Assembly: GCA_001800245.1 (NCBI GenBank)
Contig: MGVA01000061.1
Coordinates: 1 to 64,000 of the forward strand
Length of the DNA: 64,000 nt
Source: Elusimicrobia bacterium RIFOXYA12_FULL_51_18
GTDB lineage: Bacteria; Elusimicrobiota; Elusimicrobia; Elusimicrobiales; UBA9959
Direction: 5' to 3'
The notes beneath the pieces are model-generated. The model worked only from the letters and a program-made list of their open reading frames with translations. It made no database searches and had not been told where the DNA came from. A program made the position numbers and the translations under genes. Each line of letters begins with the position of its first letter. The stretch's first letter is position 1. This document shows positions 43,460 to 52,961 of the stretch, in pieces.

Positions 43460-44938
43460 TCATTTTATCCGGTTTTGAGTCCAGACGGCGTATTTTTCGC
43501 CGCTTGTGGCCAGGGTCCAGCCGGGGCCGGGCTGCCAGTTCATGTCGGACCCCATTTTCAGTACAACCCACTGGGTCTTACCGGTAATGACCGCAGCATA
43601 AAGTCCGTTTGTGGCCGATAGTATCTGAATCGCGCTAGTGGACGTTATCCCGGCGTTTTTGCGAATGGAAATCAGCGTCTTGATCTGGGTCTTATACTGG
43701 GTTCCCCAATCGAAAAAATGAGGCCAGAATACGCAAGGGATGCCGGGATGCGTGAGGATATAGGCGTAGCCCAGCATGCGCTGTTCCCGGTATTGCTTGG
43801 GTGCGTTCGGCAGAAAATTAGGGTCGCGGGGGGAAGTGTCATGGTTCTCAACGAAAGTTACGGTCTTGGACGACCACCAACTCATGAGGCCGGACGGTCT
43901 GTGGTTGTCGTTCAGCAATTCGTATCGGTCGCCCTCGATTGCGGCTATGAGAGAGAATCGCGTGGCAAAGTCAAAAGCGCTTGAGGCGTTAACCTTGCCG
44001 GGCGAGTCGTCGGTACCGTCAATCCAGTCCGCGATGAGCTGGGGGTTGGCGTCGTAGTATTCCCCTACGGAAAAAACCGGGCTTGAGGCGTTGTTGTAGT
44101 CCTGGATGTGGAGGGGGGGATAGCCCTTCACCATATCGTAGCGCCAACCGTCAAAACCGATGGTGTTCCGCAGCCAGCGCATAAAAATTTTTATATCCTG
44201 CTGTAACCGCAGGCCTTTATGATCCAGGTCGCGGCAGCCTAATTCACCCTGCCCTTCGTCATAGTTCGGACTGCGCGGCATCTGCGCGTAGGCGGGTTGG
44301 TTCCATACTTCATCATCCCGCACTATCACGTTGCTGGTCCAGTCCGGATTTTTGAAATCCAGCCAGTTAGTCGTACCGTTACGGTGATTAAGTACGATGT
44401 CCGCCACGACTTTAACGCCGGCGGAGTGCATGGCATTTATGGCCTGCACCAGCATATCCTTGCCGCCCCACTGCGAATTCAGGTTGTACCATTCTTTCGG
44501 GTAATAGCTGCCGTCGGAAACCGGAGGGAACCAGATAAGGCCGAAGCCGGATTCCCCTACTTCGAGGGCGCTCTGCGCCAGTACGCCCCACCAGCCGTTG
44601 GGCGGGTGATACCAGTAATTGTCCGCGTACCAGTGAAAACCCTGTAGCATAACCACGGGGCTGCCTTCCACGTCTATGCGGCGCTGCGGTCGTGGATTGA
44701 AAACATCGTCGTGATATAGTCTGACGGCGCGGAACCAGTCCGCGCGGGCTTTGCTGTGCGCGGCGGCAGCTTTCGCGCTTTCCGCTTTTTTTGCCTGGGG
44801 TTCCGGAAAAAAAACCGAAATATTATTTGCCGTTGTTTTTAATTCTTCCGAGGCGGAGGTGGGGATTGTCTGCGCTGAGATCTGGAAACCTGAAACGGTC
44901 AGGAACGAAGCCGCAAGCCACAATTTGCCTGTCCCCAT
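43460..44938 (-). CDS. secreted alpha-amylase (GH13)
   Basis: A 492-residue enzyme with a signal peptide (LWLAASFLTVSGFQISAQ) and GGAG upstream. Residues 25-95 are a linker. The catalytic barrel opens with VVMLQGFHWYADNYW and contains the four conserved regions: ADIVLNHRN, GFDGWRYDMVKGY (nucleophile Asp), FSVGEYYD (acid/base Glu) and FVENHDTSP. The pattern, plus the C-terminal beta domain (TNGLYAAVITGKTQWVVLKM), resembles the plant/archaeal-type GH13_6/7 alpha-amylases. It would hydrolyse alpha-1,4-glucans outside the cytoplasm. Confidence 0.93.
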   Translation of the reverse strand: MGTGKLWLAASFLTVSGFQISAQTIPTSASEELKTTANNISVFFPEPQAKKAESAKAAAAHSKARADWFRAVRLYHDDVFNPRPQRRIDVEGSPVVMLQGFHWYADNYWYHPPNGWWGVLAQSALEVGESGFGLIWFPPVSDGSYYPKEWYNLNSQWGGKDMLVQAINAMHSAGVKVVADIVLNHRNGTTNWLDFKNPDWTSNVIVRDDEVWNQPAYAQMPRSPNYDEGQGELGCRDLDHKGLRLQQDIKIFMRWLRNTIGFDGWRYDMVKGYPPLHIQDYNNASSPVFSVGEYYDANPQLIADWIDGTDDSPGKVNASSAFDFATRFSLIAAIEGDRYELLNDNHRPSGLMSWWSSKTVTFVENHDTSPRDPNFLPNAPKQYREQRMLGYAYILTHPGIPCVFWPHFFDWGTQYKTQIKTLISIRKNAGITSTSAIQILSATNGLYAAVITGKTQWVVLKMGSDMNWQPGPGWTLATSGEKYAVWTQNRIK

Positions 44939-45091
44939 TGTTATTTCTCCAAATACGACATGATATTAAGTATATGTAGTATACCACTATTATGCCGAAA
45001 TGCCAGTGCCCGAAGGACTGGTTTGGCATAGGTCCAAAGGCCCATGCAGCCGGTGTGATCCAGAAGCGACGGAAATTAGTTGTGCAATAAA

Positions 45092-45118
45092 CCGCCGGAA
45101 AAATGAAACTTCCGGCGG
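45092..45118 (-). terminator. intrinsic terminator of the 181-residue secreted protein gene
   Basis: CCGCCGGAA (45092-45100) and TTCCGGCGG (45110-45118), a 9-bp perfect stem, followed on the minus strand by a T-rich stretch. Confidence 0.75.
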
Positions 45119-45130
45119 CAGGGAGCGGGA

Positions 45131-45676
45131 TCAGCCGTAATAGAACCATTCGTCCACAAGGAATAGTATCAGGGCCAGTTCCAGTTTTGCGTTGGAGGAT
45201 TTAGCCTTTAGGGTATAGGTGACCTGTCCGGCGGAACCATATTTCCCTGTGGAAAGCAGTTTGTCCGCGGCATCTCCGTAGCGCGCAAGTATTTCGCGCG
45301 GCGTGGGATTGCCCACGCCGGCGTCCGTTGTGATCGGGTCGTTTTCGTTTTTGATTTTAACTTTTACGGCGTCTGGCGCTGAGAAAGATCTTTTGTTGGT
45401 GATAGTAAATGAAAGGCTACCGTCGCTTTCGTGGATCGCGGATGCGGTAATAGTCGCCTTGAACTTGTTGAAGCTGTCCTCCATCCTGACCGAAGAAAGA
45501 TCTTTTGTCTCTGAGACGGTGGACGTGCAGGGCTCAGGCGCCGCCGGTAAATAAATTGCGGCGTTAGTGATCTTGGAATTAGTGAGCGATTCTTCCCAGG
45601 AAATATTCGCCGCGGATACAACTACTGCGGGAACCAGTAATAACGGCACGATCATGGTCAGCTTGTTAAGCGTCAT
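45131..45676 (-). CDS. small secreted protein of unknown function
   Basis: A 181-residue protein with a signal peptide (MIVPLLLVPAVVVSAA) and GGAGAAAC upstream. The mature part is strand-rich (FKATITASAIHESDGSLSFT, VTYTLKAKSSNAKLELALIL) and looks like an immunoglobulin-like or adhesin-type fold. I recognise no family. It lies upstream of the amylase on the same strand but is separated by a terminator. Confidence 0.6.
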   Translation of the reverse strand: MTLNKLTMIVPLLLVPAVVVSAANISWEESLTNSKITNAAIYLPAAPEPCTSTVSETKDLSSVRMEDSFNKFKATITASAIHESDGSLSFTITNKRSFSAPDAVKVKIKNENDPITTDAGVGNPTPREILARYGDAADKLLSTGKYGSAGQVTYTLKAKSSNAKLELALILFLVDEWFYYG

Positions 45677-45848
45677 GTGTTTCTCCTCAATGAAGGTTGC
45701 TTCCTGCTCAATATTCTAGATGATTAAAAGACTCGGCGCATGGTATAAAATGCCTATTCTTTTTTCGTCATTTGTTCCGCATAATTACCCGAAGGGCCTA
45801 TCTAAAAAAGGTCCCGCCACCAGCCGTATATCTGCTAAAATCATATTT

Positions 45849-46763
45849 ATGAATCTGTTGATAGAGAAATTCCTGCTGCATATAAAATCGCAGAGAAATT
45901 TTTCAAAACACACCGTAAAGGCCTATAAGTACGATATCGAGGAATTCGCGGCTTATGCCTCGGCCCACAACTCCGACGCTCCAAAGCTTTGGGACCGCAT
46001 GCTCCTGCGCGGTTATATTGCCTATGTCAGTGAAAAAAAGGTCTCGCGGAACACTCTTTTGCGCAAGATCTCAGCCGTGCATTCCCTTATAACCTACCTG
46101 ATCGCCGAAGGTATTATGGAAGCCGACCCTTTTGATCTTATAACCGTGCCCAAAAAGGAGAAACGTCTGCCCAAATTCCTCAGCGAGGGCGAAGTCGGTA
46201 AAATGGCGGATTACAACGGTCCGGACGCGGTTAAGCGGGATGAGGCCGGTTATAAGTTCGCTGAGCGCGATTACGCTATATTCGAACTTCTATATTCCAG
46301 CGGCCTGCGGCGCTCCGAGGCCGCCGGCTTGAACATCGGCGACGTGGATTTTTACGGAGGTTTCGTCCGGGCCATGGGGAAAGGATCCAAGGAACGCTTG
46401 GTGCCGGTGGGGGATAAGGCTTTGAAGGCTATCAGGGCTTATTTAAATACAAGGCCCAAGCCGCAAGCTCCCGCCATGCCGCTGTTTTTAAATCGGAACA
46501 AAAGCCGGCTTTCGGATCATGGTCTGGCTCTGATAATAAAGAAGCTGGCGCGCCGCGCCCGCTTTGCCAGACCTGTCAATCCGCATTCCATAAGACATTC
46601 TTTCGCCACCCATCTTTTGGACAATGGTTGTGATCTGAAATCGGTTCAGGAAATGATGGGGCATAAAAATCTTCAAACCACAGAGATTTACACGCATGTT
46701 TCTCTAGAGAGATTGAAGCAGGTGTACGATAAGACGCATCCCAGGTCGGATAAGAAACAATAA
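45849..46763 (+). CDS. tyrosine recombinase XerC/XerD type
   Basis: A 304-residue recombinase from the ATG at 45849. The N-terminal SAM-like domain (NFSKHTVKAYKYDIEEFAAY) precedes the catalytic domain with Arg in LLYSSGLRRSEAAGL, Lys in GKGSKERLVP, HSIRHSFATHLL, and the Tyr nucleophile in LQTTEIYTHVS. Length and motifs fit the chromosome-dimer resolvases XerC/D. An upstream extension to 45720 would run over a TATAAA promoter-like element, so I reject it. No phage or integron genes are nearby, supporting a housekeeping role. Confidence 0.9.
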   Translation: MNLLIEKFLLHIKSQRNFSKHTVKAYKYDIEEFAAYASAHNSDAPKLWDRMLLRGYIAYVSEKKVSRNTLLRKISAVHSLITYLIAEGIMEADPFDLITVPKKEKRLPKFLSEGEVGKMADYNGPDAVKRDEAGYKFAERDYAIFELLYSSGLRRSEAAGLNIGDVDFYGGFVRAMGKGSKERLVPVGDKALKAIRAYLNTRPKPQAPAMPLFLNRNKSRLSDHGLALIIKKLARRARFARPVNPHSIRHSFATHLLDNGCDLKSVQEMMGHKNLQTTEIYTHVSLERLKQVYDKTHPRSDKKQ

Positions 46764-46834
46764 AAAGACAGGAAGCGGGTGATAGATAAGAAGAATGTAA
46801 AATGCGGAGGTCTGGATTTTGTAGTAGGGGAATC

Positions 46835-48292
46835 ATGAAAAAAAATCATATCAGCATACTCTTTTCAGTCCTCTTTTTTTATGTTCAAGCCGAGGCCGCG
46901 GCGCCGTGCAAATTCCAGGAAAAGGTATCCGGCTCCGGCTTTAAAAACGCGCTATGGGGCTTGAGTGTTCGTGACGCGGGATCCGGCCTCTCTCTGGTTT
47001 CCTGCAATAATTCCAAAAATCTAGTCCCCGCCAGCATTTTGAAACTTTTCGTCACCGGCGCCGCCTTGGACCTGCTTGGCCCCGCAACCAGATTCAGGAC
47101 GCGTGTTTACCTGGACGGTTCGGTCACGAAAGGCGTTTTGAACGGGATGGTTTATATAAGGGGCGGCGGCGATCCTTCTTTCGGCTCAAGCTTGATAAAA
47201 GGAGCTCCGGTCGCGGAGGTCGAATTTGAGAAATGGGCACAGGCGGTTAAAGCCGCGGGCGTGACGCAAATAAACGGTTCCGTGGTGGCGGACGACTCCC
47301 TTTTCGAGGGGCCATCTTTGCCTGGCTCCTGGGCCTGGGAAGATATCGGCAATTATTATGCCGCCCAGCCCACCGCCGTGGCCGTGAATGACAATCTATA
47401 TAAACTTTATTTCAAACCCGGAGCCAAAGCCGGAGAGGCGGCTGAAGTTCTGCGCACCGACCCGAAGATCCCTGGTCTGCGGTTCACAAATTTGATGAAG
47501 ACCGGGCCTGAAGGATCGGGAGATAACGCTTATATTTTCAATTTCCCAGACCAGTATTCCGCCACTTTGCGGGGGGCTATACCAAAGGGTCAGGCAGAGT
47601 TTGCCATAAAAGGTTCCATCCCGGACCCGGCGTTATTTACGGCGCAGGAATTTACCGATTATCTTGATGCGCATGGTGTTAAGGTGAGCGGCAAAGCTTT
47701 AAAACTCAAGGACGTCAAAGATTATGGCGCCGCCAGGTTTCTGGCCGAAACCGATGGCGCTCCTCTAAGTGACATCGTATTTGTTACCAATAAGCGTAGT
47801 TTTAACCTGTACGCGGAAATGCTGCTCCGGCATTTGGCGTTGGCGAAGGGGAAGTCCGGCACTGCGGATAACGGCATAAGCGTCTTGCGGGAATACATGG
47901 CAGGGAGCGGGGTGGATGTTTCGGAGCTGAAGCTGGCGGACGCTTCCGGTTTATCCCGCCTTAATATGGTGCAAGTGGATGATTTTACGGTTTTCCTGAG
48001 TGGAATTTCAAAAAAAAGATTTTTCGGTTCTTATCTGGCCTCGCTTGTTTACCCGTCCGACCCCGACGCTACGGGACATATCAACAAGATGGGTGTAAAT
48101 ACCAAGCTGGAAAAGTTCCTTAAGATAAAGTCTGGATCTTTGAACGGGGTGCGGGGTTACGCCGGCTACCTAACCACGAAGACAGGCAAACTTTTAAGTT
48201 TTACCTCCATCCTTAATAACTACACGGCGCCTGCCGCCGACATAGACCGCCTGCATGAACAGATTCTCCTGGAACTTATAGAGAAATATTAA
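46835..48292 (+). CDS. dacB: D-alanyl-D-alanine carboxypeptidase/endopeptidase (PBP4, family S13)
   Basis: A 485-residue periplasmic enzyme with a signal peptide (HISILFSVLFFYVQAEAAA). Active-site serine in PASILKLF (SxxK), the second motif in NKRSFNLYAEML (SxN), and the KSGSLNGVRGYAGYL (KTG-like) strand mark a PBP4/DacB. It trims or cleaves peptidoglycan cross-links. The start at 46835 follows GTAGGGGAATC; an ATG at 46802 would add 11 residues ahead of the signal peptide. Confidence 0.9.
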   Translation: MKKNHISILFSVLFFYVQAEAAAPCKFQEKVSGSGFKNALWGLSVRDAGSGLSLVSCNNSKNLVPASILKLFVTGAALDLLGPATRFRTRVYLDGSVTKGVLNGMVYIRGGGDPSFGSSLIKGAPVAEVEFEKWAQAVKAAGVTQINGSVVADDSLFEGPSLPGSWAWEDIGNYYAAQPTAVAVNDNLYKLYFKPGAKAGEAAEVLRTDPKIPGLRFTNLMKTGPEGSGDNAYIFNFPDQYSATLRGAIPKGQAEFAIKGSIPDPALFTAQEFTDYLDAHGVKVSGKALKLKDVKDYGAARFLAETDGAPLSDIVFVTNKRSFNLYAEMLLRHLALAKGKSGTADNGISVLREYMAGSGVDVSELKLADASGLSRLNMVQVDDFTVFLSGISKKRFFGSYLASLVYPSDPDATGHINKMGVNTKLEKFLKIKSGSLNGVRGYAGYLTTKTGKLLSFTSILNNYTAPAADIDRLHEQILLELIEKY

Positions 48293-48373
48293 CCCGCGGT
48301 TGAGGAAAGGTAACGCCGAGTTAATGGGCTTTGGGTTCAGAATCGCGATATGCCCAGTCGGGGCGTCGACGGA

Positions 48374-48546
48374 TTTTCTGCGCGCTCCGAGACCGGGTTT
48401 TATGGGGCAAGAGACCGGGATCTTCCGCCGGCTGTGGAACGCGCCGGCCTGCATAGCAGTCCGGCTTGAACGGTCCTCGCCGTCGCTAATGGTAGCGATG
48501 CGCTCCAGATCCCGGTCTCAAAACCCTGAATGGAGCGCGCAGAAAA
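48374..48546. repeat. large nested inverted repeat (cruciform-type)
   Basis: Three nested perfect arms: TTTTCTGCGCGCTCC (48374-48388) with 48532-48546; GGGTTTT (48395-48401) with AAAACCC (48520-48526); GAGACCGGGATCT (48411-48423) with 48507-48519. The loop is about 83 nt. The segment at 48389-48432 resembles one end of the methyltransferase-flanking repeats. I see no coding function in 48293-48664. Confidence 0.85.
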
Positions 48547-48593
48547 CCCGCCGCCGCCCCTTCGCCGCATAGCGGATGGGGCGGGCCCGTTTC

Positions 48594-48603
48594 GGGGGGG
48601 GGG
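48594..48603 (+). repeat. homopolymeric tract of 10 G
   Basis: Ten G directly 3' of the large inverted repeat, in the gap before the 3' end of the minus-strand barrel-like gene. A plus-strand ATG follows 5 nt later, but its frame lies antisense to that gene. Third longest G tract in the window. Confidence 0.85.
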
Positions 48604-48664
48604 AATCATGGGAAGGTTTCCTGCGCGGCGGAATCGCCAATCCCATGCCTGTCCCTTTTCCGTC

Positions 48665-49618
48665 TTAGAATTCCAAATTCGGCCTCAGGATGAACTGGAA
48701 GGAGTTGTGGCCGGCGTCCTTGTTGGAGAGGGGGCCGGAGTATTTCCTGTTAGAGGTCCAGACGAAGCCCGTGCCCAGCGAGAATACGCTGCGTTTGCCG
48801 GCGGAGAATTTCTTCTCTATAAGAAATAAATGTCTGAGGGGTTCTAATTTGTTTTGTGAAAAGTCGGCCACGTATTCAAAGCCGCTGTTGTTGAGCCAGA
48901 AACTGTTTGAGGCGCCGAAGTCGGTCCGGCTGCGCCTGAAGCCCAGGTAAAAAGAGTCGGCGATGTGCTTATTTTTGTGCGTTTTCAGGCCGCCGCGGAA
49001 ACTCCAGCGCAAAGTGCGATCAGCCAGATATTGCTCGCCTTTTAGTTTGCCTTCCATCTCAAACCATTTGTCCCGGATAAGTATGTTGTTTTTTATGTGC
49101 GAATTTCCGGCGTTAATCAGGATGCCGGAGTAGCCGGTGCGCTTACCCTGCAAAGCCGTGTTTATCGAGTCAAAGGTTATTACGTTGCCGAAAAAGAGGG
49201 ACAGCGCCCAAGGCTCTTCAAAACCCGCGGTAAGAGCCTCGATGGCGTTCATGTTGTCTGAAACTTTCATATGCCGGTAAAGATCCGGTTGGTGCCTGCG
49301 GACGAGCGTTCCGGAATAAGGTAGGGGGTTTATACTGGCTTCCAGCACCAGAGTGCGGGGTTTGTAGAAGTTCTTTATCAGTTCCCGGTAAATTTCGGCT
49401 TCCGGTACGGTTCCCATGTGGGGGATGGGTTTGCCGGTTAGGCTGTTGTAAAGGCCTGCGCTGGCATAATAGGGGTCCAGTTCAACTTCAACCGTGGTTT
49501 TTTTATCCTTGTTCTCCCGGGTTGAAGCCTGAATGCACGGCACCATCAACAAGCAGAGTGACAGAACCAGTATTTTTAGTGATATTTGCGAAATAACAGT
49601 CATAAACCCAGCTTTCAA
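48665..49618 (-). CDS. outer-membrane barrel-like protein
   Basis: A 317-residue protein with a signal peptide (LKILVLSLCLLMVPCIQA). Alternating strands such as LRWSFRGGLKTHKN, SFYLGFRRSRTDFG and RSVFSLGTGFVWTSNRKYSG, and a C-terminal phenylalanine (RPNLEF), point to a beta-barrel. It resembles DUF3943-type proteins in layout, but I am not certain of the family. An ATG five codons into the frame is an alternative start. The 3' end lies next to a G10 tract and a large inverted repeat. Confidence 0.65.
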   Translation of the reverse strand: MKAGFMTVISQISLKILVLSLCLLMVPCIQASTRENKDKKTTVEVELDPYYASAGLYNSLTGKPIPHMGTVPEAEIYRELIKNFYKPRTLVLEASINPLPYSGTLVRRHQPDLYRHMKVSDNMNAIEALTAGFEEPWALSLFFGNVITFDSINTALQGKRTGYSGILINAGNSHIKNNILIRDKWFEMEGKLKGEQYLADRTLRWSFRGGLKTHKNKHIADSFYLGFRRSRTDFGASNSFWLNNSGFEYVADFSQNKLEPLRHLFLIEKKFSAGKRSVFSLGTGFVWTSNRKYSGPLSNKDAGHNSFQFILRPNLEF

Positions 49619-49757
49619 GACCGCAGGATTTTTTATCCGTCCTGATTTCCCCGCCTGCAGGCAGGCTTGGGACGGAGCTTGCGCAAGTATTGTATTATAG
49701 TCTTTGATGTGCCGTTTTGCAAAATGGAAAGAGGTTGTTATAAGGGATAAAAGTGTG

Positions 49758-51596
49758 ATGGTAACGATAAATTTTTTTGTGGCCGTTTTGTTTGCCGTTC
49801 CCTATCTTTCAGCGTATGCGGGCCATGTTGAACCCTCTTTGATTTCATCGCGCGATTTCGTGCGGCCGGGTGAGAGTTTTATAGCAGGGCTGCGGTTTAA
49901 GTTGAGAAATGGCTGGCATGTGTATTGGCGTAATCCCGGCGATGCCGGGATAGCGCCCAGTCTGGCTTGGAACCTGCCGCTTTCCTGGAAAGCCGGTCCT
50001 TTGGAATGGCCTGTTCCGCGCCGCCTGGAGTCTCCGCCGCTGACCAATTACGGTTATGATAACGAAGTCATTCTGCCGTTTAACCTTGTCGTACCCGCTG
50101 AGGCCCGGACGGGCGCGCGCGCGCGTCTTCGCGCGCAGGCAGACTGGCTGGAGTGCCGCAAGACATGCGTGCCCGGTTCGGCGGCCCTGGAACTTAACGT
50201 CGGAATAGATGATTCATCGCGGGAGAGGTCCGCTGACGCCGCGGCTCTCGCGGCTTCGTTATTAACGGTTCCCCACCCGGAAAGCGAGGGTTATATCAAG
50301 GCGGCGCGCGAAGGAACGCGCGTAATCCTGCGGGTAAAAGGCCGTCATCCGCTGGCTGAGTTTTTTCCGACGGAGGCCGGCGTTTTTGAAAATAAACGTT
50401 CTCCGGTCAGCGTTAGTCCTATAGAAACGGAGATAAGCCTGCAACAGGCTCCGGGCGTGGAAATGCCGGAGCGTGTCGAGGGCGTGCTGGTCCGTCCGGG
50501 ATTTGCGCCGGTACAAGTTTCCCTGCCGGTGCGCTCCGGCGGTACGGTAATGCGTTTTCTTATGCTAGCCTTTGCCGGGGGGCTCCTGCTGAATTTAATG
50601 CCGTGCGTTTTTCCCGTGCTGACTTTTAAGGCGCTGGGCCTGCTGAACCGCAAAGGACACCATCCCGCCGAGACGCGTAAAGAGGCCCTGTATTATGCCG
50701 CGGGGGTAGTGCTCAGTTGCGAGGCCCTGGCCGCGGCGCTTCTGGTAGTGCGGCGCGCGGGAGGATCGCTTGGATGGGGCGTCCAGCTACAATCGCCATG
50801 GCTGGTCGCGGTCCTTGCGGTGTTGTTTATCGCCGCGGGCTTGAGTTTGCTCGGCGTCTTTGAGTTCGGAGCCCGCTGGATAGGCGTGGGATCCGGTATC
50901 TCCGCGCGCGAAGGCCGGATCGGGGCGTTCTTTTCGGGCGTGTTCGCGATAGTTGCCGCCGCCCCCTGTACGGCCCCTTTTATGGGGGCGGCTATTGGCT
51001 GGGCGGTTACCCGTCCCGCGGTTGAAACTCTCGCCGTATTTGGGGCGCTTGGTTTGGGCGCCGCCGCCCCATATACGTGTCTTTCTTCCTGGCCGGCATT
51101 AATAAGGCGTCTTCCGCGACCGGGTGTTTGGATGCTTTGGTTGAAAAGAATTTTATCGGTGCCGATGTTCGCGACAAGTCTTTGGCTTGTATGGGTCCTT
51201 TGGCAGCTTCTCGCGGTTCCGCCCATATCCCACGATGCCGTTTGGCGCCCCTGGTCGCCGGACGCTGTCGCGGAAGCGCGCGCCGCCGGCAAGACCGTGG
51301 TCGTGGATTTTACCGCCGCGTGGTGCCTGTCATGCCAGGTCAATGAGCGCGGCGCCCTCTCCGCGCCGGCTGTGCGTGCCGCGCTTTCCCGCCCCGGAGT
51401 TTCAGCTTTCCGCGCCGATTGGACCAGCCGGGACAAGCGCATCGCCTCGGAACTTTTGAAGTACGGACGCGACGGCGTTCCGCTTTATGTAGTGCATCCG
51501 GGAGGCGGGCCGGCGGTTCTGCTTCCCGAATTGCTGACACCGGGACTTCTGCTGGACGCCCTTGGAGCGGCGCCGAATATAGAAAGGAGAAAATAA
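49758..51596 (+). CDS. DsbD/ScsB-type thiol:disulfide interchange protein
   Basis: A 612-residue protein. A signal peptide (FFVAVLFAVPYLSAYAG) is followed by a DsbD-N/ScsB-like beta domain with a Cys pair (WLECRKTCVPGS near residue 145), then about eight TM helices. The transmembrane cysteines lie in LNLMPCVFPVL and AAAPCTAPFMG. A C-terminal thioredoxin domain carries FTAAWCLSCQ. It moves electrons from cytoplasmic thioredoxin to periplasmic thiol proteins. The start at 49758 has AAGGGAT nearby; an upstream extension lacks signal-peptide character. Four bases separate it from the next gene, its likely partner. Confidence 0.9.
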   Translation: MVTINFFVAVLFAVPYLSAYAGHVEPSLISSRDFVRPGESFIAGLRFKLRNGWHVYWRNPGDAGIAPSLAWNLPLSWKAGPLEWPVPRRLESPPLTNYGYDNEVILPFNLVVPAEARTGARARLRAQADWLECRKTCVPGSAALELNVGIDDSSRERSADAAALAASLLTVPHPESEGYIKAAREGTRVILRVKGRHPLAEFFPTEAGVFENKRSPVSVSPIETEISLQQAPGVEMPERVEGVLVRPGFAPVQVSLPVRSGGTVMRFLMLAFAGGLLLNLMPCVFPVLTFKALGLLNRKGHHPAETRKEALYYAAGVVLSCEALAAALLVVRRAGGSLGWGVQLQSPWLVAVLAVLFIAAGLSLLGVFEFGARWIGVGSGISAREGRIGAFFSGVFAIVAAAPCTAPFMGAAIGWAVTRPAVETLAVFGALGLGAAAPYTCLSSWPALIRRLPRPGVWMLWLKRILSVPMFATSLWLVWVLWQLLAVPPISHDAVWRPWSPDAVAEARAAGKTVVVDFTAAWCLSCQVNERGALSAPAVRAALSRPGVSAFRADWTSRDKRIASELLKYGRDGVPLYVVHPGGGPAVLLPELLTPGLLLDALGAAPNIERRK

Positions 51597-51599
51597 TCC

Positions 51600-52751
51600 A
51601 TGAAAAGAACTCTGATCGTACTTGCGCTTATGTTTGCCTTGGCATTCGGGTGGGCCGAAGCCGCGACCGGCGCGGCAGCTCCGGATTTTAAGATCGCCAG
51701 GGTGCTCAACGCGCCTGTTTCCAAAGTCAACGGTCTCGCGGACCTTAAAGGTAAGGTCGTTTTCATCGAATTCTGGGCCACATGGTGCGCGCCTTGCGTG
51801 GCAAGCATTCCGCACATGAATCGTCTGCTTGAAGCGGTAAAGGGCGAGCCGGTGGTCTTTATCGCCGTGACCGATGAATCCACGGCCACAATAAATACGT
51901 TCCTGAAGACGCATGAAATGAAGTCGTGGATCGGCATTGATCAAAAAAAATCTTCTCTGAAAGCCTTCAAAGTGGTGGGACGTCCGGATGGTTATCTGAT
52001 CGGCAAGGACGGAAAGCTGCTTGCCCGGATCTCTCCGGGATATTTGGAGGAGAAAGCTTTGCGCGCCGCTATCGCTGGGAGTTTTATACCTGAGCCGATA
52101 GAATGGGAGGATCCTGAAGCTTCGGAGACGCCTGTTAAGATGGGGAAAACATTTTTCGAAGCGCGGATTACTTCGGCATACGGCAAGGCGCAAATGTCAA
52201 CAGGCGCCGGTTTGTTTTCTACACAGTCCACACCTTTTGCGGATAACATAGCGCGGGTTTGGGATGTGGAGGTCGCACAGGTTATGATGGACACCCAGCC
52301 GGTATCCGCCTTTAATATCACTTTGAGGACTCCGCCGGAAAGTTTAGACCAGGGCCGTGAACTGCTCAAAACCGCCATTCAGGCCGCGTTCGGAGTGCGG
52401 GTCGTGCCGGAACAACGTGAAACCGATGTTTTTGTCCTGACCTTGTCCACCGCTCCCGGCGCTCCGCTTCCGAAACCCGGAGTTTCCGGTGGTAAGTCGG
52501 GCTTAATGCGGTATGGCGGCGGACATTTGCTCGGCACCGCCGAAATGCCCCGGATCGCGAGAGCCTTGTGGATGAGTCTGGATAGACCCGTAGTGGATGA
52601 GACGGGGCTTAAGGGTGTATACGAATTCGATATGCAGTGGACTTACGGTAAGCAGTTGGAATTAGATAGTCTTCTTGCGGCGCAGGGAATGTCCCTTGTT
52701 CCGGCGCGGAGAAATATGGAGTTCTTGCGCGTAGTGCCGGCGAAGCCGTAG
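51600..52751 (+). CDS. TlpA-like thioredoxin fused to a TIGR03435-like domain
   Basis: A 383-residue exported protein (signal MKRTLIVLALMFALAFGWAEA, AAGGAG upstream). Residues 25-165 are a TlpA/ResA thioredoxin with active site FWATWCAPC and cis-Pro region VVGRPDGYLIG. From about 200 it carries a domain like TIGR03435 of Acidobacteria and Verrucomicrobia, with the ending RPVVDETGLKGVYEFDMQW and LAAQGMSLVPARRNMEFLRV. It is co-transcribed with the DsbD-type reductase, which would keep its cysteines reduced. The client is unknown. Confidence 0.82.
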   Translation: MKRTLIVLALMFALAFGWAEAATGAAAPDFKIARVLNAPVSKVNGLADLKGKVVFIEFWATWCAPCVASIPHMNRLLEAVKGEPVVFIAVTDESTATINTFLKTHEMKSWIGIDQKKSSLKAFKVVGRPDGYLIGKDGKLLARISPGYLEEKALRAAIAGSFIPEPIEWEDPEASETPVKMGKTFFEARITSAYGKAQMSTGAGLFSTQSTPFADNIARVWDVEVAQVMMDTQPVSAFNITLRTPPESLDQGRELLKTAIQAAFGVRVVPEQRETDVFVLTLSTAPGAPLPKPGVSGGKSGLMRYGGGHLLGTAEMPRIARALWMSLDRPVVDETGLKGVYEFDMQWTYGKQLELDSLLAAQGMSLVPARRNMEFLRVVPAKP

Positions 52752-52884
52752 CAGCCGGATGCGCAAAGATACATCGTAAAGTCGGGTTGCCTGCTTATTC
52801 CTATGCCGAAGCAAAAATTTCGCAGGATTTAGACGGTGAAGCTTCCTGCAATGGCCGTCGTGCGAAGGAATAACCGGGAATTAC

Positions 52885-52914
52885 TTGTGAATGTTTAAAC
52901 ACACGGATTATAAA
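52885..52914 (+). promoter_or_regulatory. glmS promoter
   Basis: TTGTGA (52885-52890), an 18-bp spacer, TATAAA (52909-52914), 47 bp before the ATG. I do not see a glmS-ribozyme-like core in the leader. Confidence 0.5.
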
Positions 52915-52961
52915 AAGACAATTCAACAAATCGGCAATTTTCGGATTAATGAGGTGATCTT

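Noticed and set aside
45720-45848. A 43-residue N-terminal extension of the Xer recombinase
   Set aside because: No ribosome-binding site and it crosses a TATAAA promoter-like element; the conserved N-terminus starts at 45849.
52752-52961. glmS ribozyme in the leader
   Set aside because: The conserved ribozyme core is not recognisable, only a promoter and a short 6-bp hairpin.
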